From: Clostridium_AD sp050717515
GTDB lineage: Bacteria; Bacillota; Clostridia; Clostridiales; Clostridiaceae
NCBI RefSeq assembly: GCF_050717515.1
Contig: NZ_JBOITL010000013.1
Location: 124,001 to 188,000 of the forward strand
Direction: 5' to 3'
Length of the DNA stretch: 64,000 nt
Part shown: one piece after another, positions 45,046-53,397 of the stretch
Numbering within the stretch: position 1 is the stretch's first letter
Layout of the letters: every line of letters begins with the position of its first letter
Made by a program: the position numbers and the translations under genes
Notes under the pieces: model-generated
The model's input: only the letters and a program-made list of their open reading frames with translations
Told to the model about the DNA's origin: nothing
The model's database searches: none

Positions 45046-46395
45046 TTAATTAGCCCATGTTCCAAATTCTAATCCGAATTTTTTCAAATTAGAAGTGGGC
45101 TTTTTATTAAATAAATCTGATAGCCTTTGGGCTTTTATACTATTGAAATCTTGTTTCTTTACTTTATCTGCAATATCATAAATATGTTCTGCAGAAATTG
45201 CAAAATTCAATTCTCCTTCACCTTCTAAACCTGAACTATTTATTCCTACAACTTGACCAGTTTTATTAAATAAGGGCCCCCCAGAATTACCATGGGTTAT
45301 TGGAATTGAAATTTGAATTTGTTTAACCTTTCCATCATTCCAAAAATTTGATATTATACCTGTTGATACAGTGTTAAATAATCCTTTAGGGCTACCTATA
45401 GCTACTGCATTTTCTCCTTTTTTAAGTTTTGACACATCTCCTATTTCTACAGATTGTCCAATCTTCTGTTTTAATTTCACAATAGCAATATCCACCTTTT
45501 TATCTCCTGATACTATACCTTCTACTTCATATAGCTTTCCAGTATTTGTCCTAACTATAGCATCAGAACCACCATCAATAACATGGTAATTGGTAACTAT
45601 TATTCCCGGTGCTATAAAAAAACCACTGCCGATAGCATACTTCTTTTCACCAATTGGTACCAATAACGCAACAGTTTTGGGATCATTAGCCTCTATTATC
45701 TGCTCTACTGGCTTCTCTGTTCCCTTCGGTGTAATATTATACTTTTTATCTGCATCTTTGGGAGTAAAATCAGTTAATGTATCCTTAGTCTTAGTTTTTG
45801 CATTATATCCATTTTCTTTTTTTGCAATTGTTTCTTGCTGTTGTTTTACATTACTTTTTGTGTCCAGATAGAAATTTTTCACTTGATATGTATCATTATA
45901 TGGTTCAAGTTCTAATGCATATAAAAAATCAATATTCTTTCTATCTCCACCAGCTTTTGGTACTATACTCATATTTAGATATAGCTTTGCAAGTAACGAA
46001 GTTACTTTACCATCTTTTGTATTAATTTTGGTGATATTAAAATCATACTTATTCACTTTACCTTCATATTTTCCAACTAAATATTCATATGATATTGCAG
46101 CCGCTACTATATCCGCGTCCTTAGCATACAAATCACTTAAAGTGCTTGTATCAGCTTTTTTAAATCCCCAATCATCATATTTTTTAAAATAAGTATCCAA
46201 AAATATTTTTACTTTTGGTTTCTTATCATCATAATTATAGCTATTTTGGTTAATAAGGGTATTTTGAGCAGTAGCTGCAGAACTATTTTTAAAATTGTTA
46301 GAATTCGTCTTTACGTCCGCTTTATTAGAACACCCCCCTAATGATAATATTATGCAGACACTGGTTACAATGGCTACTACTTTTTTATTTAACAT
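45046..46395 (-). CDS. Lipoprotein with trypsin-like (DegP-type) protease domain
   Basis: Protein of 449 residues. The lipoprotein signal peptide ends in LSLGGC (Cys22 region). Residues 40-190 hold a helical domain of unknown type with no known motif. The protease domain at about 235-410 has the full triad: His in VTNYHVIDGG, Asp in KVDIAIVKL, Ser in THGNSGGPLF. There is no PDZ domain, unlike HtrA. It should work outside the membrane in protein quality control or in processing. AAAGGAG precedes the ATG, and an inverted repeat lies 31 bases upstream. Downstream sits a strong terminator. Confidence 0.9.
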   Translation of the reverse strand: MLNKKVVAIVTSVCIILSLGGCSNKADVKTNSNNFKNSSAATAQNTLINQNSYNYDDKKPKVKIFLDTYFKKYDDWGFKKADTSTLSDLYAKDADIVAAAISYEYLVGKYEGKVNKYDFNITKINTKDGKVTSLLAKLYLNMSIVPKAGGDRKNIDFLYALELEPYNDTYQVKNFYLDTKSNVKQQQETIAKKENGYNAKTKTKDTLTDFTPKDADKKYNITPKGTEKPVEQIIEANDPKTVALLVPIGEKKYAIGSGFFIAPGIIVTNYHVIDGGSDAIVRTNTGKLYEVEGIVSGDKKVDIAIVKLKQKIGQSVEIGDVSKLKKGENAVAIGSPKGLFNTVSTGIISNFWNDGKVKQIQISIPITHGNSGGPLFNKTGQVVGINSSGLEGEGELNFAISAEHIYDIADKVKKQDFNSIKAQRLSDLFNKKPTSNLKKFGLEFGTWAN

Positions 46396-46425
46396 ATATA
46401 ATTACTCCTTTGTTTGACTAAAATT

Positions 46426-46451
46426 ACTTTGTAATACTTAGATTACAAAGT
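46426..46451. repeat. Perfect 10-bp inverted repeat upstream of protease gene
   Basis: ACTTTGTAAT/ATTACAAAGT with a 6-base spacer (ACTTAG), about 31 bases before the protease start, directly next to the terminator of the upstream lipoprotein gene. Size and place fit an operator for a dimeric regulator. Confidence 0.55.
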
Positions 46452-46482
46452 ACAAAAGACTTGAAAACTCAAGTCTTTTGTA
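46451..46482 (-). terminator. Terminator after 257-residue lipoprotein gene
   Basis: 14-bp stem TACAAAAGACTTGA/TCAAGTCTTTTGTA with a 4-base loop, between the lipoprotein gene (stop 46504, minus) and the protease gene. Confidence 0.75.
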
Positions 46483-46503
46483 ATATCTTTACGATTTTTT
46501 TTA

Positions 46504-47277
46504 TTAGCTCCTTGGATAATCTTCAAATTGTTGTATTTGAATTGTTACCTCTACTGGATTTTCCTTATATTTAAACCAAGATAAATGTATTTTGCAATAT
46601 TTGTCAGATGTTTCTAATTGTACATTTGGATTTTTGTTGCTTTTTTGACTTACTAATGTTTCATTTATTTTATTTTGTGCGTCCACTAAGTTCACTTTAG
46701 GATAAACAGTTTTTAATATATCCTTAGATTTATCATTTAACTCTATTTTACCATCCTTATTGTCATCACAGAGAGTTAAATTTAGCTCTTCAAATGTTAC
46801 TTTGTCTTTACTATCATCGTTAAAAAATAAGCCATACTTAACTTTCTTAATGTATTGATATCGCTTTTCATAATCTTTAATTTCTTGTGTGAATTTTAAT
46901 TGACTTTGTGTTCTTGCTTTTACAAACCCCACTGGAGCTGAATTATCTATATATCTAGAATCTAAAAAAGTACATATTTTATCATAATTGCCTAGGAATT
47001 TCTTAGTTGTTTTTAATTTAAAATCAAACTGAGCGTCAGTTTTGGTAAAGTTAGTAGTAACAATTTTTTCTGCATCTAATTTGTTTTTTTGAACCACTCC
47101 ATCTTCACTTTTAACTGCTTTTTCATCTTTTACCGCTACATCTGTTGTTTTTGTTTCTTTTTTAACCGGTTGTGTTTGCTTGGTGTCTTTTGTTTCTACT
47201 TTACTTGTAGTTTTTTTACATCCCGCAAAAGCTACTAAAGATATAATAATCATTAGCATATAAATAATTTTTTTCAA
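46504..47277 (-). CDS. Lipoprotein of unknown function
   Basis: Protein of 257 residues with signal peptide and lipobox FAGC near residue 20, then a 50-residue Lys/Thr/Val-rich linker and a globular domain from about 70. The domain has YKKVKYGLFFNDDSKDKVTF-like features, an acidic DDNKDGKIELND loop that looks like an EF-hand-type calcium site, and no enzyme motif. The start is TTG at 47277, six bases after AGGGGAG. It lies directly upstream of the DegP-like lipoprotein gene but is separated from it by a terminator. I do not recognise the family. Confidence 0.7.
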   Translation of the reverse strand: MKKIIYMLMIIISLVAFAGCKKTTSKVETKDTKQTQPVKKETKTTDVAVKDEKAVKSEDGVVQKNKLDAEKIVTTNFTKTDAQFDFKLKTTKKFLGNYDKICTFLDSRYIDNSAPVGFVKARTQSQLKFTQEIKDYEKRYQYIKKVKYGLFFNDDSKDKVTFEELNLTLCDDNKDGKIELNDKSKDILKTVYPKVNLVDAQNKINETLVSQKSNKNPNVQLETSDKYCKIHLSWFKYKENPVEVTIQIQQFEDYPRS

Positions 47278-47539
47278 TATAGACTCCCCTTTGGATATTG
47301 TTTTATTTATACATATTCATCTTTGCAAATAGTTAAATTTTTAACTTTGCTTTGTTTTTTTAATTTACTTAAGAATTCCATAATGTTTTATGCATATATT
47401 TACAATATACCACATTTTTTTCTTTTTTTCAAGCTTTTTTTGCATATTTTGTATAATTTTGGCGAAATAATCAACTAACTCCTATAATAACTCACATTCT
47501 TTATAAATTATATTAGCATTGCTCACTATTAATAATATT

Positions 47540-48400
47540 TTATATTAAATCGTTTTTAAATCCTTTTCCCCTTACTTCAGATGCATCAACTGTTATCATA
47601 AAAGCATCATTGTCTATTTCTTTAACAATTAATTTCAATTCTGGAATCTGATGGAGTGGCACTGTGCAAAATAATATTTTTTCACTCTTACCAGTATAAG
47701 CACCTTCCCCATATAAAAAAGTGACTCCTCTATGCATTTTATACAAGATTCCACTACAAATTTCTTTTTCTTTTACAGTAATAATAAGGACTAACTTTTG
47801 TTTACCTATTCCAATTATTATTCTATCAGTAACTTCAGCCGTTATAAACATAGCCGCTATAGTATATAATGCACTGGTTACTCCAAAAAAGAATGTAGCT
47901 ATAGCAACAATTATAATATTAATACAAAATGATATTTGTCCTATTTTAAAGTTATCATGTTTCACTTTTATAAGAGCTGAAATAATATTGAGTCCTCCTG
48001 CAGAACCGTGATTGCTGAATACTATTCCTATGCCAATTCCATTTAGTGCTCCACCGTATAAACATAATAACAATGTATCCGTTGTATCAATGGCCCCTTT
48101 TAATGGAGCTGTTAAAATTAAAAACATTGAAAACGATATTGTACCTATAAATGTAAGTATAGTAAATCGTTTGTTAAGAAATTTATAGCTTAATAATAAT
48201 AATGGAATATTTAATAGCAAAACTGAATATCCAGCAGGAAATTTGAACAAATATTGAATAATTAAAGATATCCCCGAAGCACCTCCACTTAAAAGTTTTG
48301 CTTTGGATATAAACAAATTAATTGCAAGTGAAGATATCAAACTTCCTACTAATATAAAAAAAATATTCTTAACTATACTTTTATTTATATATTTAATCAT
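47540..48400 (-). CDS. YitT family membrane protein
   Basis: Protein of 286 residues. Five or six helices fill residues 10-185, with the family motifs LLSGGASGISLIIQY and NHGSAGGLNIISALI, and a C-terminal cytoplasmic DUF2179 domain (about 200-286) that has HRGVTFLYGEGAYTGKSE and ends ASEVRGKGFK. YitT proteins are common in Firmicutes; their transport role is unproven. GAGGGGTGG precedes the ATG. Single gene. Confidence 0.92.
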   Translation of the reverse strand: MIKYINKSIVKNIFFILVGSLISSLAINLFISKAKLLSGGASGISLIIQYLFKFPAGYSVLLLNIPLLLLSYKFLNKRFTILTFIGTISFSMFLILTAPLKGAIDTTDTLLLCLYGGALNGIGIGIVFSNHGSAGGLNIISALIKVKHDNFKIGQISFCINIIIVAIATFFFGVTSALYTIAAMFITAEVTDRIIIGIGKQKLVLIITVKEKEICSGILYKMHRGVTFLYGEGAYTGKSEKILFCTVPLHQIPELKLIVKEIDNDAFMITVDASEVRGKGFKNDLI

Positions 48401-48554
48401 TTCGTTTCCACCCCTCGAATAAAATCTACTTTTCAGACTTTTATAATATTATTTTGATAGTTATTTGTGAAAACACAATGAATATTAACCTACTTCTTAT
48501 ATTGTGCCATAACATTAACATATTGTGAAGTGGTTATTGTTATGAAATATCTAC

Positions 48555-48580
48555 GCCCTTTTATAAATATATAAAAGGGC
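48555..48580. repeat. 11-bp inverted repeat upstream of -35 box
   Basis: GCCCTTTTATA/TATAAAAGGGC with a 4-base spacer AATA. It ends four bases before the TTGACA at 48584. It could be an activator site or a terminator remnant; no T run follows. Confidence 0.55.
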
Positions 48581-48583
48581 ATA

Positions 48584-48612
48584 TTGACAATAGGATAAAA
48601 ATGTATTATTAT
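48584..48612 (+). promoter_or_regulatory. Promoter of MATE-TrmB operon
   Basis: TTGACA (48584-48589), 17-base spacer, TATTAT (48607-48612). Transcription should start near 48619, at the left edge of the 33-bp palindrome. The next gene on this strand is the MATE transporter at 48749. Confidence 0.65.
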
Positions 48613-48617
48613 AAAAT

Positions 48618-48650
48618 TTAGTTAGTAGTACATAATGTACTACTAACTAA
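48618..48650. promoter_or_regulatory. 33-bp perfect palindrome, likely operator
   Basis: Two 16-base arms, TTAGTTAGTAGTACAT and its exact complement, around a single A. It begins at the predicted transcription start of the MATE-TrmB operon. No T run follows, so a terminator is unlikely. A dimeric repressor bound here would block initiation; the TrmB-type protein encoded at 50155 is the obvious candidate. Confidence 0.65.
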
Positions 48651-48748
48651 AACACCAAATAAAGTAAGTATCTATTAAGTGTAAATAATCAATAAAAATT
48701 AGATTTAAAATACTATCCATAAAATTTATTTAAAGTGAGAGGTGTAGC

Positions 48749-50137
48749 ATGAACAAGAATTATTCTAATGAAAAGTCATATTACAAGACAATGCTGGCAA
48801 TAGCCATACCGGTTTCTATTCAAAGTTTATTTCAAGCTTCTTTAAGCGTTATTGATCAATTGATGGTAGGGCAATTGGGAGAAGAAGCAATTGCAACTGT
48901 TGGCCTTGGATCAAGATTCCCCTTTCTTTTTCTAATAACCTTATCAGCTGTAGGTTGCACAACATCTATTATGATATCTCAATACTGGGGTAAAAAAGAT
49001 AATGAGAATATATCAAAAGTAGTTTGTGGAAATTTTATATTAGGAATGATTATAACCCTAATATTTTCTTTTATTTCCTTAATATTTTCAAAACAAGTAT
49101 TAGGTCTATATACTAATGATATGAAAATAGTTACACTAGGAAGTAAGTATCTTATAATCAATGCTCTCGGATATATACCAATGCTTTTAATTACAATTTA
49201 CGCTGCAGTTCTAAGAAGTACAGGTCATGTTAAATCTCCAATGTATGCAGGTGTATTTGCAGTAGTTTTAAACACACTATTAAATTACTTGCTTATATTC
49301 GGAAAATTTGGTTTTCCCGAAATAGGCTTTTTAGGCACAGCCTATGCGACAACTATTACTAGATTACTAGAAGCAGTGTTACTTATAATCTTTACTTATG
49401 TCAATAAGTATCCTGGTGCATATAAAATAGTGGATCTGTGCAATATTTCATCTGCATTTATGACAAAAATTCTTATTATAGCACGCCCTTTGTTAATAAA
49501 TGAATTTTTATGGGCTCTAGGCGAAACTATATATTCAATTATATATGGAAGAATGGGTACCTCTGAGATTGCCTCAATGACCTTGACTTATCCTATTCAA
49601 AGCTTAAGTATAGGTTTATTTGCAGGTGTAAGTAGTGCAGCAGGGATTATGATAGGAAATAAGTTAGGACTAGGAGAAAATGAACTTGCTTTTAAATATT
49701 CTAAGAAATTCATCAAAATGGGGATTATAGGTTCAGCTGTTTTTGGCATTTTATTGGTAGCTTGTTCAAACTTATATATTTCTGTATTTAATATATCTAG
49801 TGACCTAAAAGACTGTACATTTAAATTATTAATTATGTTTAGTATAGTTCTATGGATTAAAGTATCAAATATGATTATAGGTGGTGGAATCTTAAGAAGT
49901 GGTGGAAAAACTAAATATACACTTTATTTAGATATGATTGGAACCTGGGGAATTGGAGTCCCTCTAGGTTTTGTTTCAGCCTTTGTTTTAAAACTACCAG
50001 TGCACTTCGTTTATTTAATAATTTCAGGTGAAGAATTTGTAAGATTTATTATTGGCCTTAAAATAATGCATTCAAGGAAATGGATGGACAATATAACTGG
50101 AGTAAATCCAGAAGTTGTGATAGAAGAAATACTTTAA
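48749..50137 (+). CDS. MATE family efflux transporter, operon with TrmB regulator
   Basis: Membrane protein of 462 residues, twelve helices in two halves. The first half opens MLAIAIPVSIQSLFQASLSV and DQLMVGQLGEEAIATVGLGS; the second has LINEFLWALGETIYSIIYGR, typical of the MATE branch found in Firmicutes. It exports drugs or metabolites with sodium or proton exchange. GAGAGGTG precedes the ATG. The TrmB-type regulator gene follows after 17 bases, so the two are co-transcribed and probably autoregulated through the palindrome at the promoter. Confidence 0.93.
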   Translation: MNKNYSNEKSYYKTMLAIAIPVSIQSLFQASLSVIDQLMVGQLGEEAIATVGLGSRFPFLFLITLSAVGCTTSIMISQYWGKKDNENISKVVCGNFILGMIITLIFSFISLIFSKQVLGLYTNDMKIVTLGSKYLIINALGYIPMLLITIYAAVLRSTGHVKSPMYAGVFAVVLNTLLNYLLIFGKFGFPEIGFLGTAYATTITRLLEAVLLIIFTYVNKYPGAYKIVDLCNISSAFMTKILIIARPLLINEFLWALGETIYSIIYGRMGTSEIASMTLTYPIQSLSIGLFAGVSSAAGIMIGNKLGLGENELAFKYSKKFIKMGIIGSAVFGILLVACSNLYISVFNISSDLKDCTFKLLIMFSIVLWIKVSNMIIGGGILRSGGKTKYTLYLDMIGTWGIGVPLGFVSAFVLKLPVHFVYLIISGEEFVRFIIGLKIMHSRKWMDNITGVNPEVVIEEIL

Positions 50138-50154
50138 AAAAGGAGAAAACAAGT

Positions 50155-50934
50155 ATGGATGAAATATTAAGTTTATTAGAAAAGCTGAATTTCTCAAAAA
50201 CAGAGGCGGCAGTTTATGTTGATTTGTTGAAAAACTCAAGCTTAAATGGATATCAAATTGCTAAAAATCTAAATATGTCTCGTTCCTGCGTTTATTCTGC
50301 TTTAGATAATTTATATAAAAAAGGCATTGTGTTTTCACTGCCAGGGAATTCTAAGCTATATAAAGCAGAAAATCCTTCAACGTTAACAAATAAAATGAAA
50401 AATGAATTTGTTAAAAGCGCAGATTTATTAGAAGTAAAATTACAACAATTAGAAACCTCCCATTCTGAACAAGGATTTTTAAATATCTCAGGTTATGATA
50501 ATATTATTTCAAAAGCAAAGGAATTGCTATTAACAGCAGAAAAAGAAGTCTATATAAATACAGACTTTAATTTACAAACATTCTCAGAAGAATTTATTGA
50601 ACTTGAAAAAAGAGGAGTTAGAATAATTATATTTTCCTTTTCTAATGTTAATGGAGAAAAACTACCAGTAGAAATATATACTCATAATGATGCCAGTTGT
50701 TTAGATAAACAAACAAGAATAATGTTAGTTGTAGATTGTAAAAAAACATTAATTGCAGATAAAGGTCCACATAGAGAAGAGTTTTTAGGTACTTTTACAG
50801 ATAATGTTCTTTTAGTTTCAGTTGTTTCAGAACATATTCATAATGATATATATCTTTTAAAATTAAGAAATAAATATGAAGAGAATTTAATTAACCAGGA
50901 TATTAAGTTAAATACTATACTTGAAAATAGATAA
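50155..50934 (+). CDS. TrmB-family transcriptional regulator
   Basis: Protein of 259 residues. The N-terminal winged helix reads FSKTEAAVYVDLLKNSSLNG then NMSRSCVYSALDNLYKKGIV, the TrmB DNA-binding signature. A coiled coil (about 75-100) and a PLD-like effector domain with VYINTDFNLQTFSEEF and IIIFSFSNVNGE follow. The ligand is unknown. The start is the ATG at 50155 after AAAGGAG; the open frame upstream overlaps the MATE gene and is not coding. It is the second gene of the MATE operon. Confidence 0.9.
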   Translation: MDEILSLLEKLNFSKTEAAVYVDLLKNSSLNGYQIAKNLNMSRSCVYSALDNLYKKGIVFSLPGNSKLYKAENPSTLTNKMKNEFVKSADLLEVKLQQLETSHSEQGFLNISGYDNIISKAKELLLTAEKEVYINTDFNLQTFSEEFIELEKRGVRIIIFSFSNVNGEKLPVEIYTHNDASCLDKQTRIMLVVDCKKTLIADKGPHREEFLGTFTDNVLLVSVVSEHIHNDIYLLKLRNKYEENLINQDIKLNTILENR

Positions 50935-50962
50935 AAGTTAACATTTATCCAGTAATAGTAGC

Positions 50963-51007
50963 AAACAGTAGCACGCGATAATTTCTAATTATTGCGTGCT
51001 ACTGTTT
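50963..51007. terminator. Bidirectional terminator
   Basis: 14-bp stem AAACAGTAGCACGC/GCGTGCTACTGTTT; inside it ATAATT pairs with AATTAT. It lies between the TrmB gene (plus) and the last ger gene (minus). Confidence 0.85.
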
Positions 51008-51023
51008 AAATTCTACAACTATA

Positions 51024-52121
51024 TTATGTTTGTTTTTTTAACAAAGCTTTTATATAATACACAATTAATGCAAACAACGGAGCTATTACCATTAAAGGTA
51101 TATGAATGTATTTAACCACTATTATTAGGCCTGTATGTATATGCTGGGGATAATTTGAAGCCATTAACAGTGAAGTAATAAAAACCACGATACCCAAAGG
51201 TAGCGCTAAATATTTAGTGTCGTCTAATTTTATTAGTTGAGAGATACCTAACATAGATACATACATAAAAAAACTCACCTTAACAAAACCACCTATTATC
51301 ATAATGAAAACAAAAACTACACCAAATCTACTAAAGGCCTCTCCTATTTTCATGATACGAAAGGTCTCAAGAAGAGGAAAGAGAGAAGTAGCTGCAAAAT
51401 TCACCCCTAGTGTTGTTAAAAACATTATAGTGATAAGCGTGAGCATTATTCCTAAAGCTATAATAGCTAACACTGCTGATTTTCTTACTCTGGATGATTC
51501 AGTGACTAATGGATATAGCATAGCTAATGCTATACTCTCACCATATGGAAAAGTAATAAGGGGCCATCCTTCTTTTATAACAGAAAATATACCTTTTTCA
51601 AGAACAGGCTTTAAATTATAAAATTTTATTGCATCTGGCATGGAAAATAAGATTGCCCATACCATCACAATTAAAAATATATATACAATCAGAAAAATAT
51701 AGCACACTCGTGATAAATTTTCAATTCCAGTGTATGTTCCATATATAACTGCAGACATAAATGTTATTCCAATTACATAAATTGACATCCTAGGCATTAC
51801 AGCAGTTAGTATAATTTCAGTAATATCTCTTGTTGCCCTTGCAGCAGCATAAGCCCAATAAATAATATATATCACACTCAATGTGTATCCTATTACTTTC
51901 CCAAAAATTTTGGGCATATATGTAACTATAGTATCCTTAGGATATTTTCGCCATAATTCAACATAAATAAGTTGCAGAATAATAGCTGGAATCATATAAA
52001 TAAGCATTGATATCCATGCATCCTGTTTTGCTTTAGGGGTTATAAAAAAAAGTGCTGCAGTACTATAGGGCACCATTATAATTGCACCAAATAGTTGATA
52101 AGCTGATATTTTTGCTTTCAC
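51024..52121 (-). CDS. Spore germination permease, GerAB/GerKB family
   Basis: Membrane protein of 365 residues with ten helices, the usual GerB length. The start KAKISAYQLFGAIIMVPYST and the segment YWAYAAARATRDITEIILT are family features; the fold is related to amino-acid permeases. In the germinant receptor the B subunit binds the germinant. The start is GTG at 52121, seven bases after AAGGTGG. It is the third gene of the gerA-gerC-gerB operon and ends at a terminator. Confidence 0.92.
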   Translation of the reverse strand: MKAKISAYQLFGAIIMVPYSTAALFFITPKAKQDAWISMLIYMIPAIILQLIYVELWRKYPKDTIVTYMPKIFGKVIGYTLSVIYIIYWAYAAARATRDITEIILTAVMPRMSIYVIGITFMSAVIYGTYTGIENLSRVCYIFLIVYIFLIVMVWAILFSMPDAIKFYNLKPVLEKGIFSVIKEGWPLITFPYGESIALAMLYPLVTESSRVRKSAVLAIIALGIMLTLITIMFLTTLGVNFAATSLFPLLETFRIMKIGEAFSRFGVVFVFIMIIGGFVKVSFFMYVSMLGISQLIKLDDTKYLALPLGIVVFITSLLMASNYPQHIHTGLIIVVKYIHIPLMVIAPLFALIVYYIKALLKKQT

Positions 52122-52153
52122 TTAAATTCCACCTTCTTTAAAACATTTTTCTA

Positions 52154-53323
52154 TCAACCCATAGGTTTAGATATATATCCAGGTCTCTTTAAACTAGAAA
52201 TTACCCTTATCTCAATATTTAAATTAGGAAATATATCATTCCATTGTCCTTCAATATGTGTCCATTCTTTAGGATAATCTCTATGTATCATTTCTCCAAA
52301 TCCAAAAATATCTGCATCAAACTTTTTTTGTGCTACATTTATAGCTAACTTAATTTCATTAGCTATAGCCTCATCCTGTCTAATTTTTAATCTATCCATT
52401 ATTTCAGGGGTCTTCATTGGATCTAGCTTACCTATCATCTCACTTATATAGCTTTCTTCTTTTACGGTTATCAGCATTGTATATGAATCAGTTTTTATTG
52501 AAGGTTTTATCTTACTACTTGATCTAATAACCGAAAAAGTTATTTTACCTTCATCCGGTGATAAAATTGTTATGTAACCATTATCAACCTTACCCTTTAT
52601 CCATTGCATACCTCGTGTTTCGTTCATGTCCATAAATCCTATGAGCTTATCCTTCTTAAAAACTGCAGTACCAACCACTTCAAATGTTTCATCTGAATCA
52701 TTGTTTTTACTTAAATTAACAACACCTGTTACAGGTGATTCAGTCTTACTAGATAAAGAATTAGCAAAATCTAAGATTGAAACTGTATCTGTGAACCCAA
52801 AACTTAATTGTAACCTTAATATATTATCTACTTCACTAGCAGGAACTTTCTCATGAACTGAAGTCGCCCTTATAATATCGAAAGCATTACCTTTTGTTAC
52901 AAGCAAGGGAGTATCCGGCCTCAATTTATAACCTCTTAATACAGCATCTATAACCATGGCTATGCCTGACTCTGCTAGGTGATTACCTATCACTACAAAT
53001 TTTACATGGCCATAATTTAGTTCCTTACCAAGCTTTGTGGTTAGTTGACCTTTACAAGCAGAAATACTATCACCTATAGTGTCAAAAACCACTACATCTG
53101 TAGCAGTCTTCTGATTTCCAGCTTTTTTTCCCATCATACCTCCACTTGAGTCTTTTTGTGGATTTAATATCTGCGTCGTTAACATGTATTTACCCTCAGA
53201 TGTTATATCATATCCTACCGCCACAGCTACAGCCAGTTTATCAAGTTCCTCTTTTGTTCCCTTACAACTAGTTGTAAAAATTGAAATCATGATCAATATG
53301 AAAATAGAAATAATTCTTTTCAT
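52154..53323 (-). CDS. Spore germination lipoprotein, GerAC/GerKC family
   Basis: Lipoprotein of 389 residues; the signal peptide ends FTTSC. The GerC features are KEELDKLAVAVAVGYDIT, the central GHVKFVVIGNHLAESGIAMV with PDTPLLVTKG, and the C-terminal helical domain QDEAIANEIKLAINVAQKKF. It sits on the outer face of the spore inner membrane and stabilises the receptor. It lies 74 bases after gerA and 32 bases before gerB. GAGGAG precedes the ATG. Confidence 0.93.
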   Translation of the reverse strand: MKRIISIFILIMISIFTTSCKGTKEELDKLAVAVAVGYDITSEGKYMLTTQILNPQKDSSGGMMGKKAGNQKTATDVVVFDTIGDSISACKGQLTTKLGKELNYGHVKFVVIGNHLAESGIAMVIDAVLRGYKLRPDTPLLVTKGNAFDIIRATSVHEKVPASEVDNILRLQLSFGFTDTVSILDFANSLSSKTESPVTGVVNLSKNNDSDETFEVVGTAVFKKDKLIGFMDMNETRGMQWIKGKVDNGYITILSPDEGKITFSVIRSSSKIKPSIKTDSYTMLITVKEESYISEMIGKLDPMKTPEIMDRLKIRQDEAIANEIKLAINVAQKKFDADIFGFGEMIHRDYPKEWTHIEGQWNDIFPNLNIEIRVISSLKRPGYISKPMG

Positions 53324-53397
53324 AAGCTACTCCTCGTTTTCTTTTTACTTATAGCTTCTTTTTGTTTTATATTTATAGAATCTGTTCGCACAGTAAA

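Larger units (their letters stand above)
48401..48748. other. Divergent regulatory region
   Basis: About 348 bases between the YitT gene (minus) and the MATE gene (plus). It holds an 11-bp inverted repeat, a good promoter and a 33-bp palindrome, described in their own entries; the rest is AT-rich without other signals. Confidence 0.75.

Noticed and set aside
50080..50154. N-terminal extension of the TrmB regulator
   Set aside because: It overlaps the MATE gene in another frame; AAAGGAG directly before the ATG at 50155 and the family start fix the shorter form.
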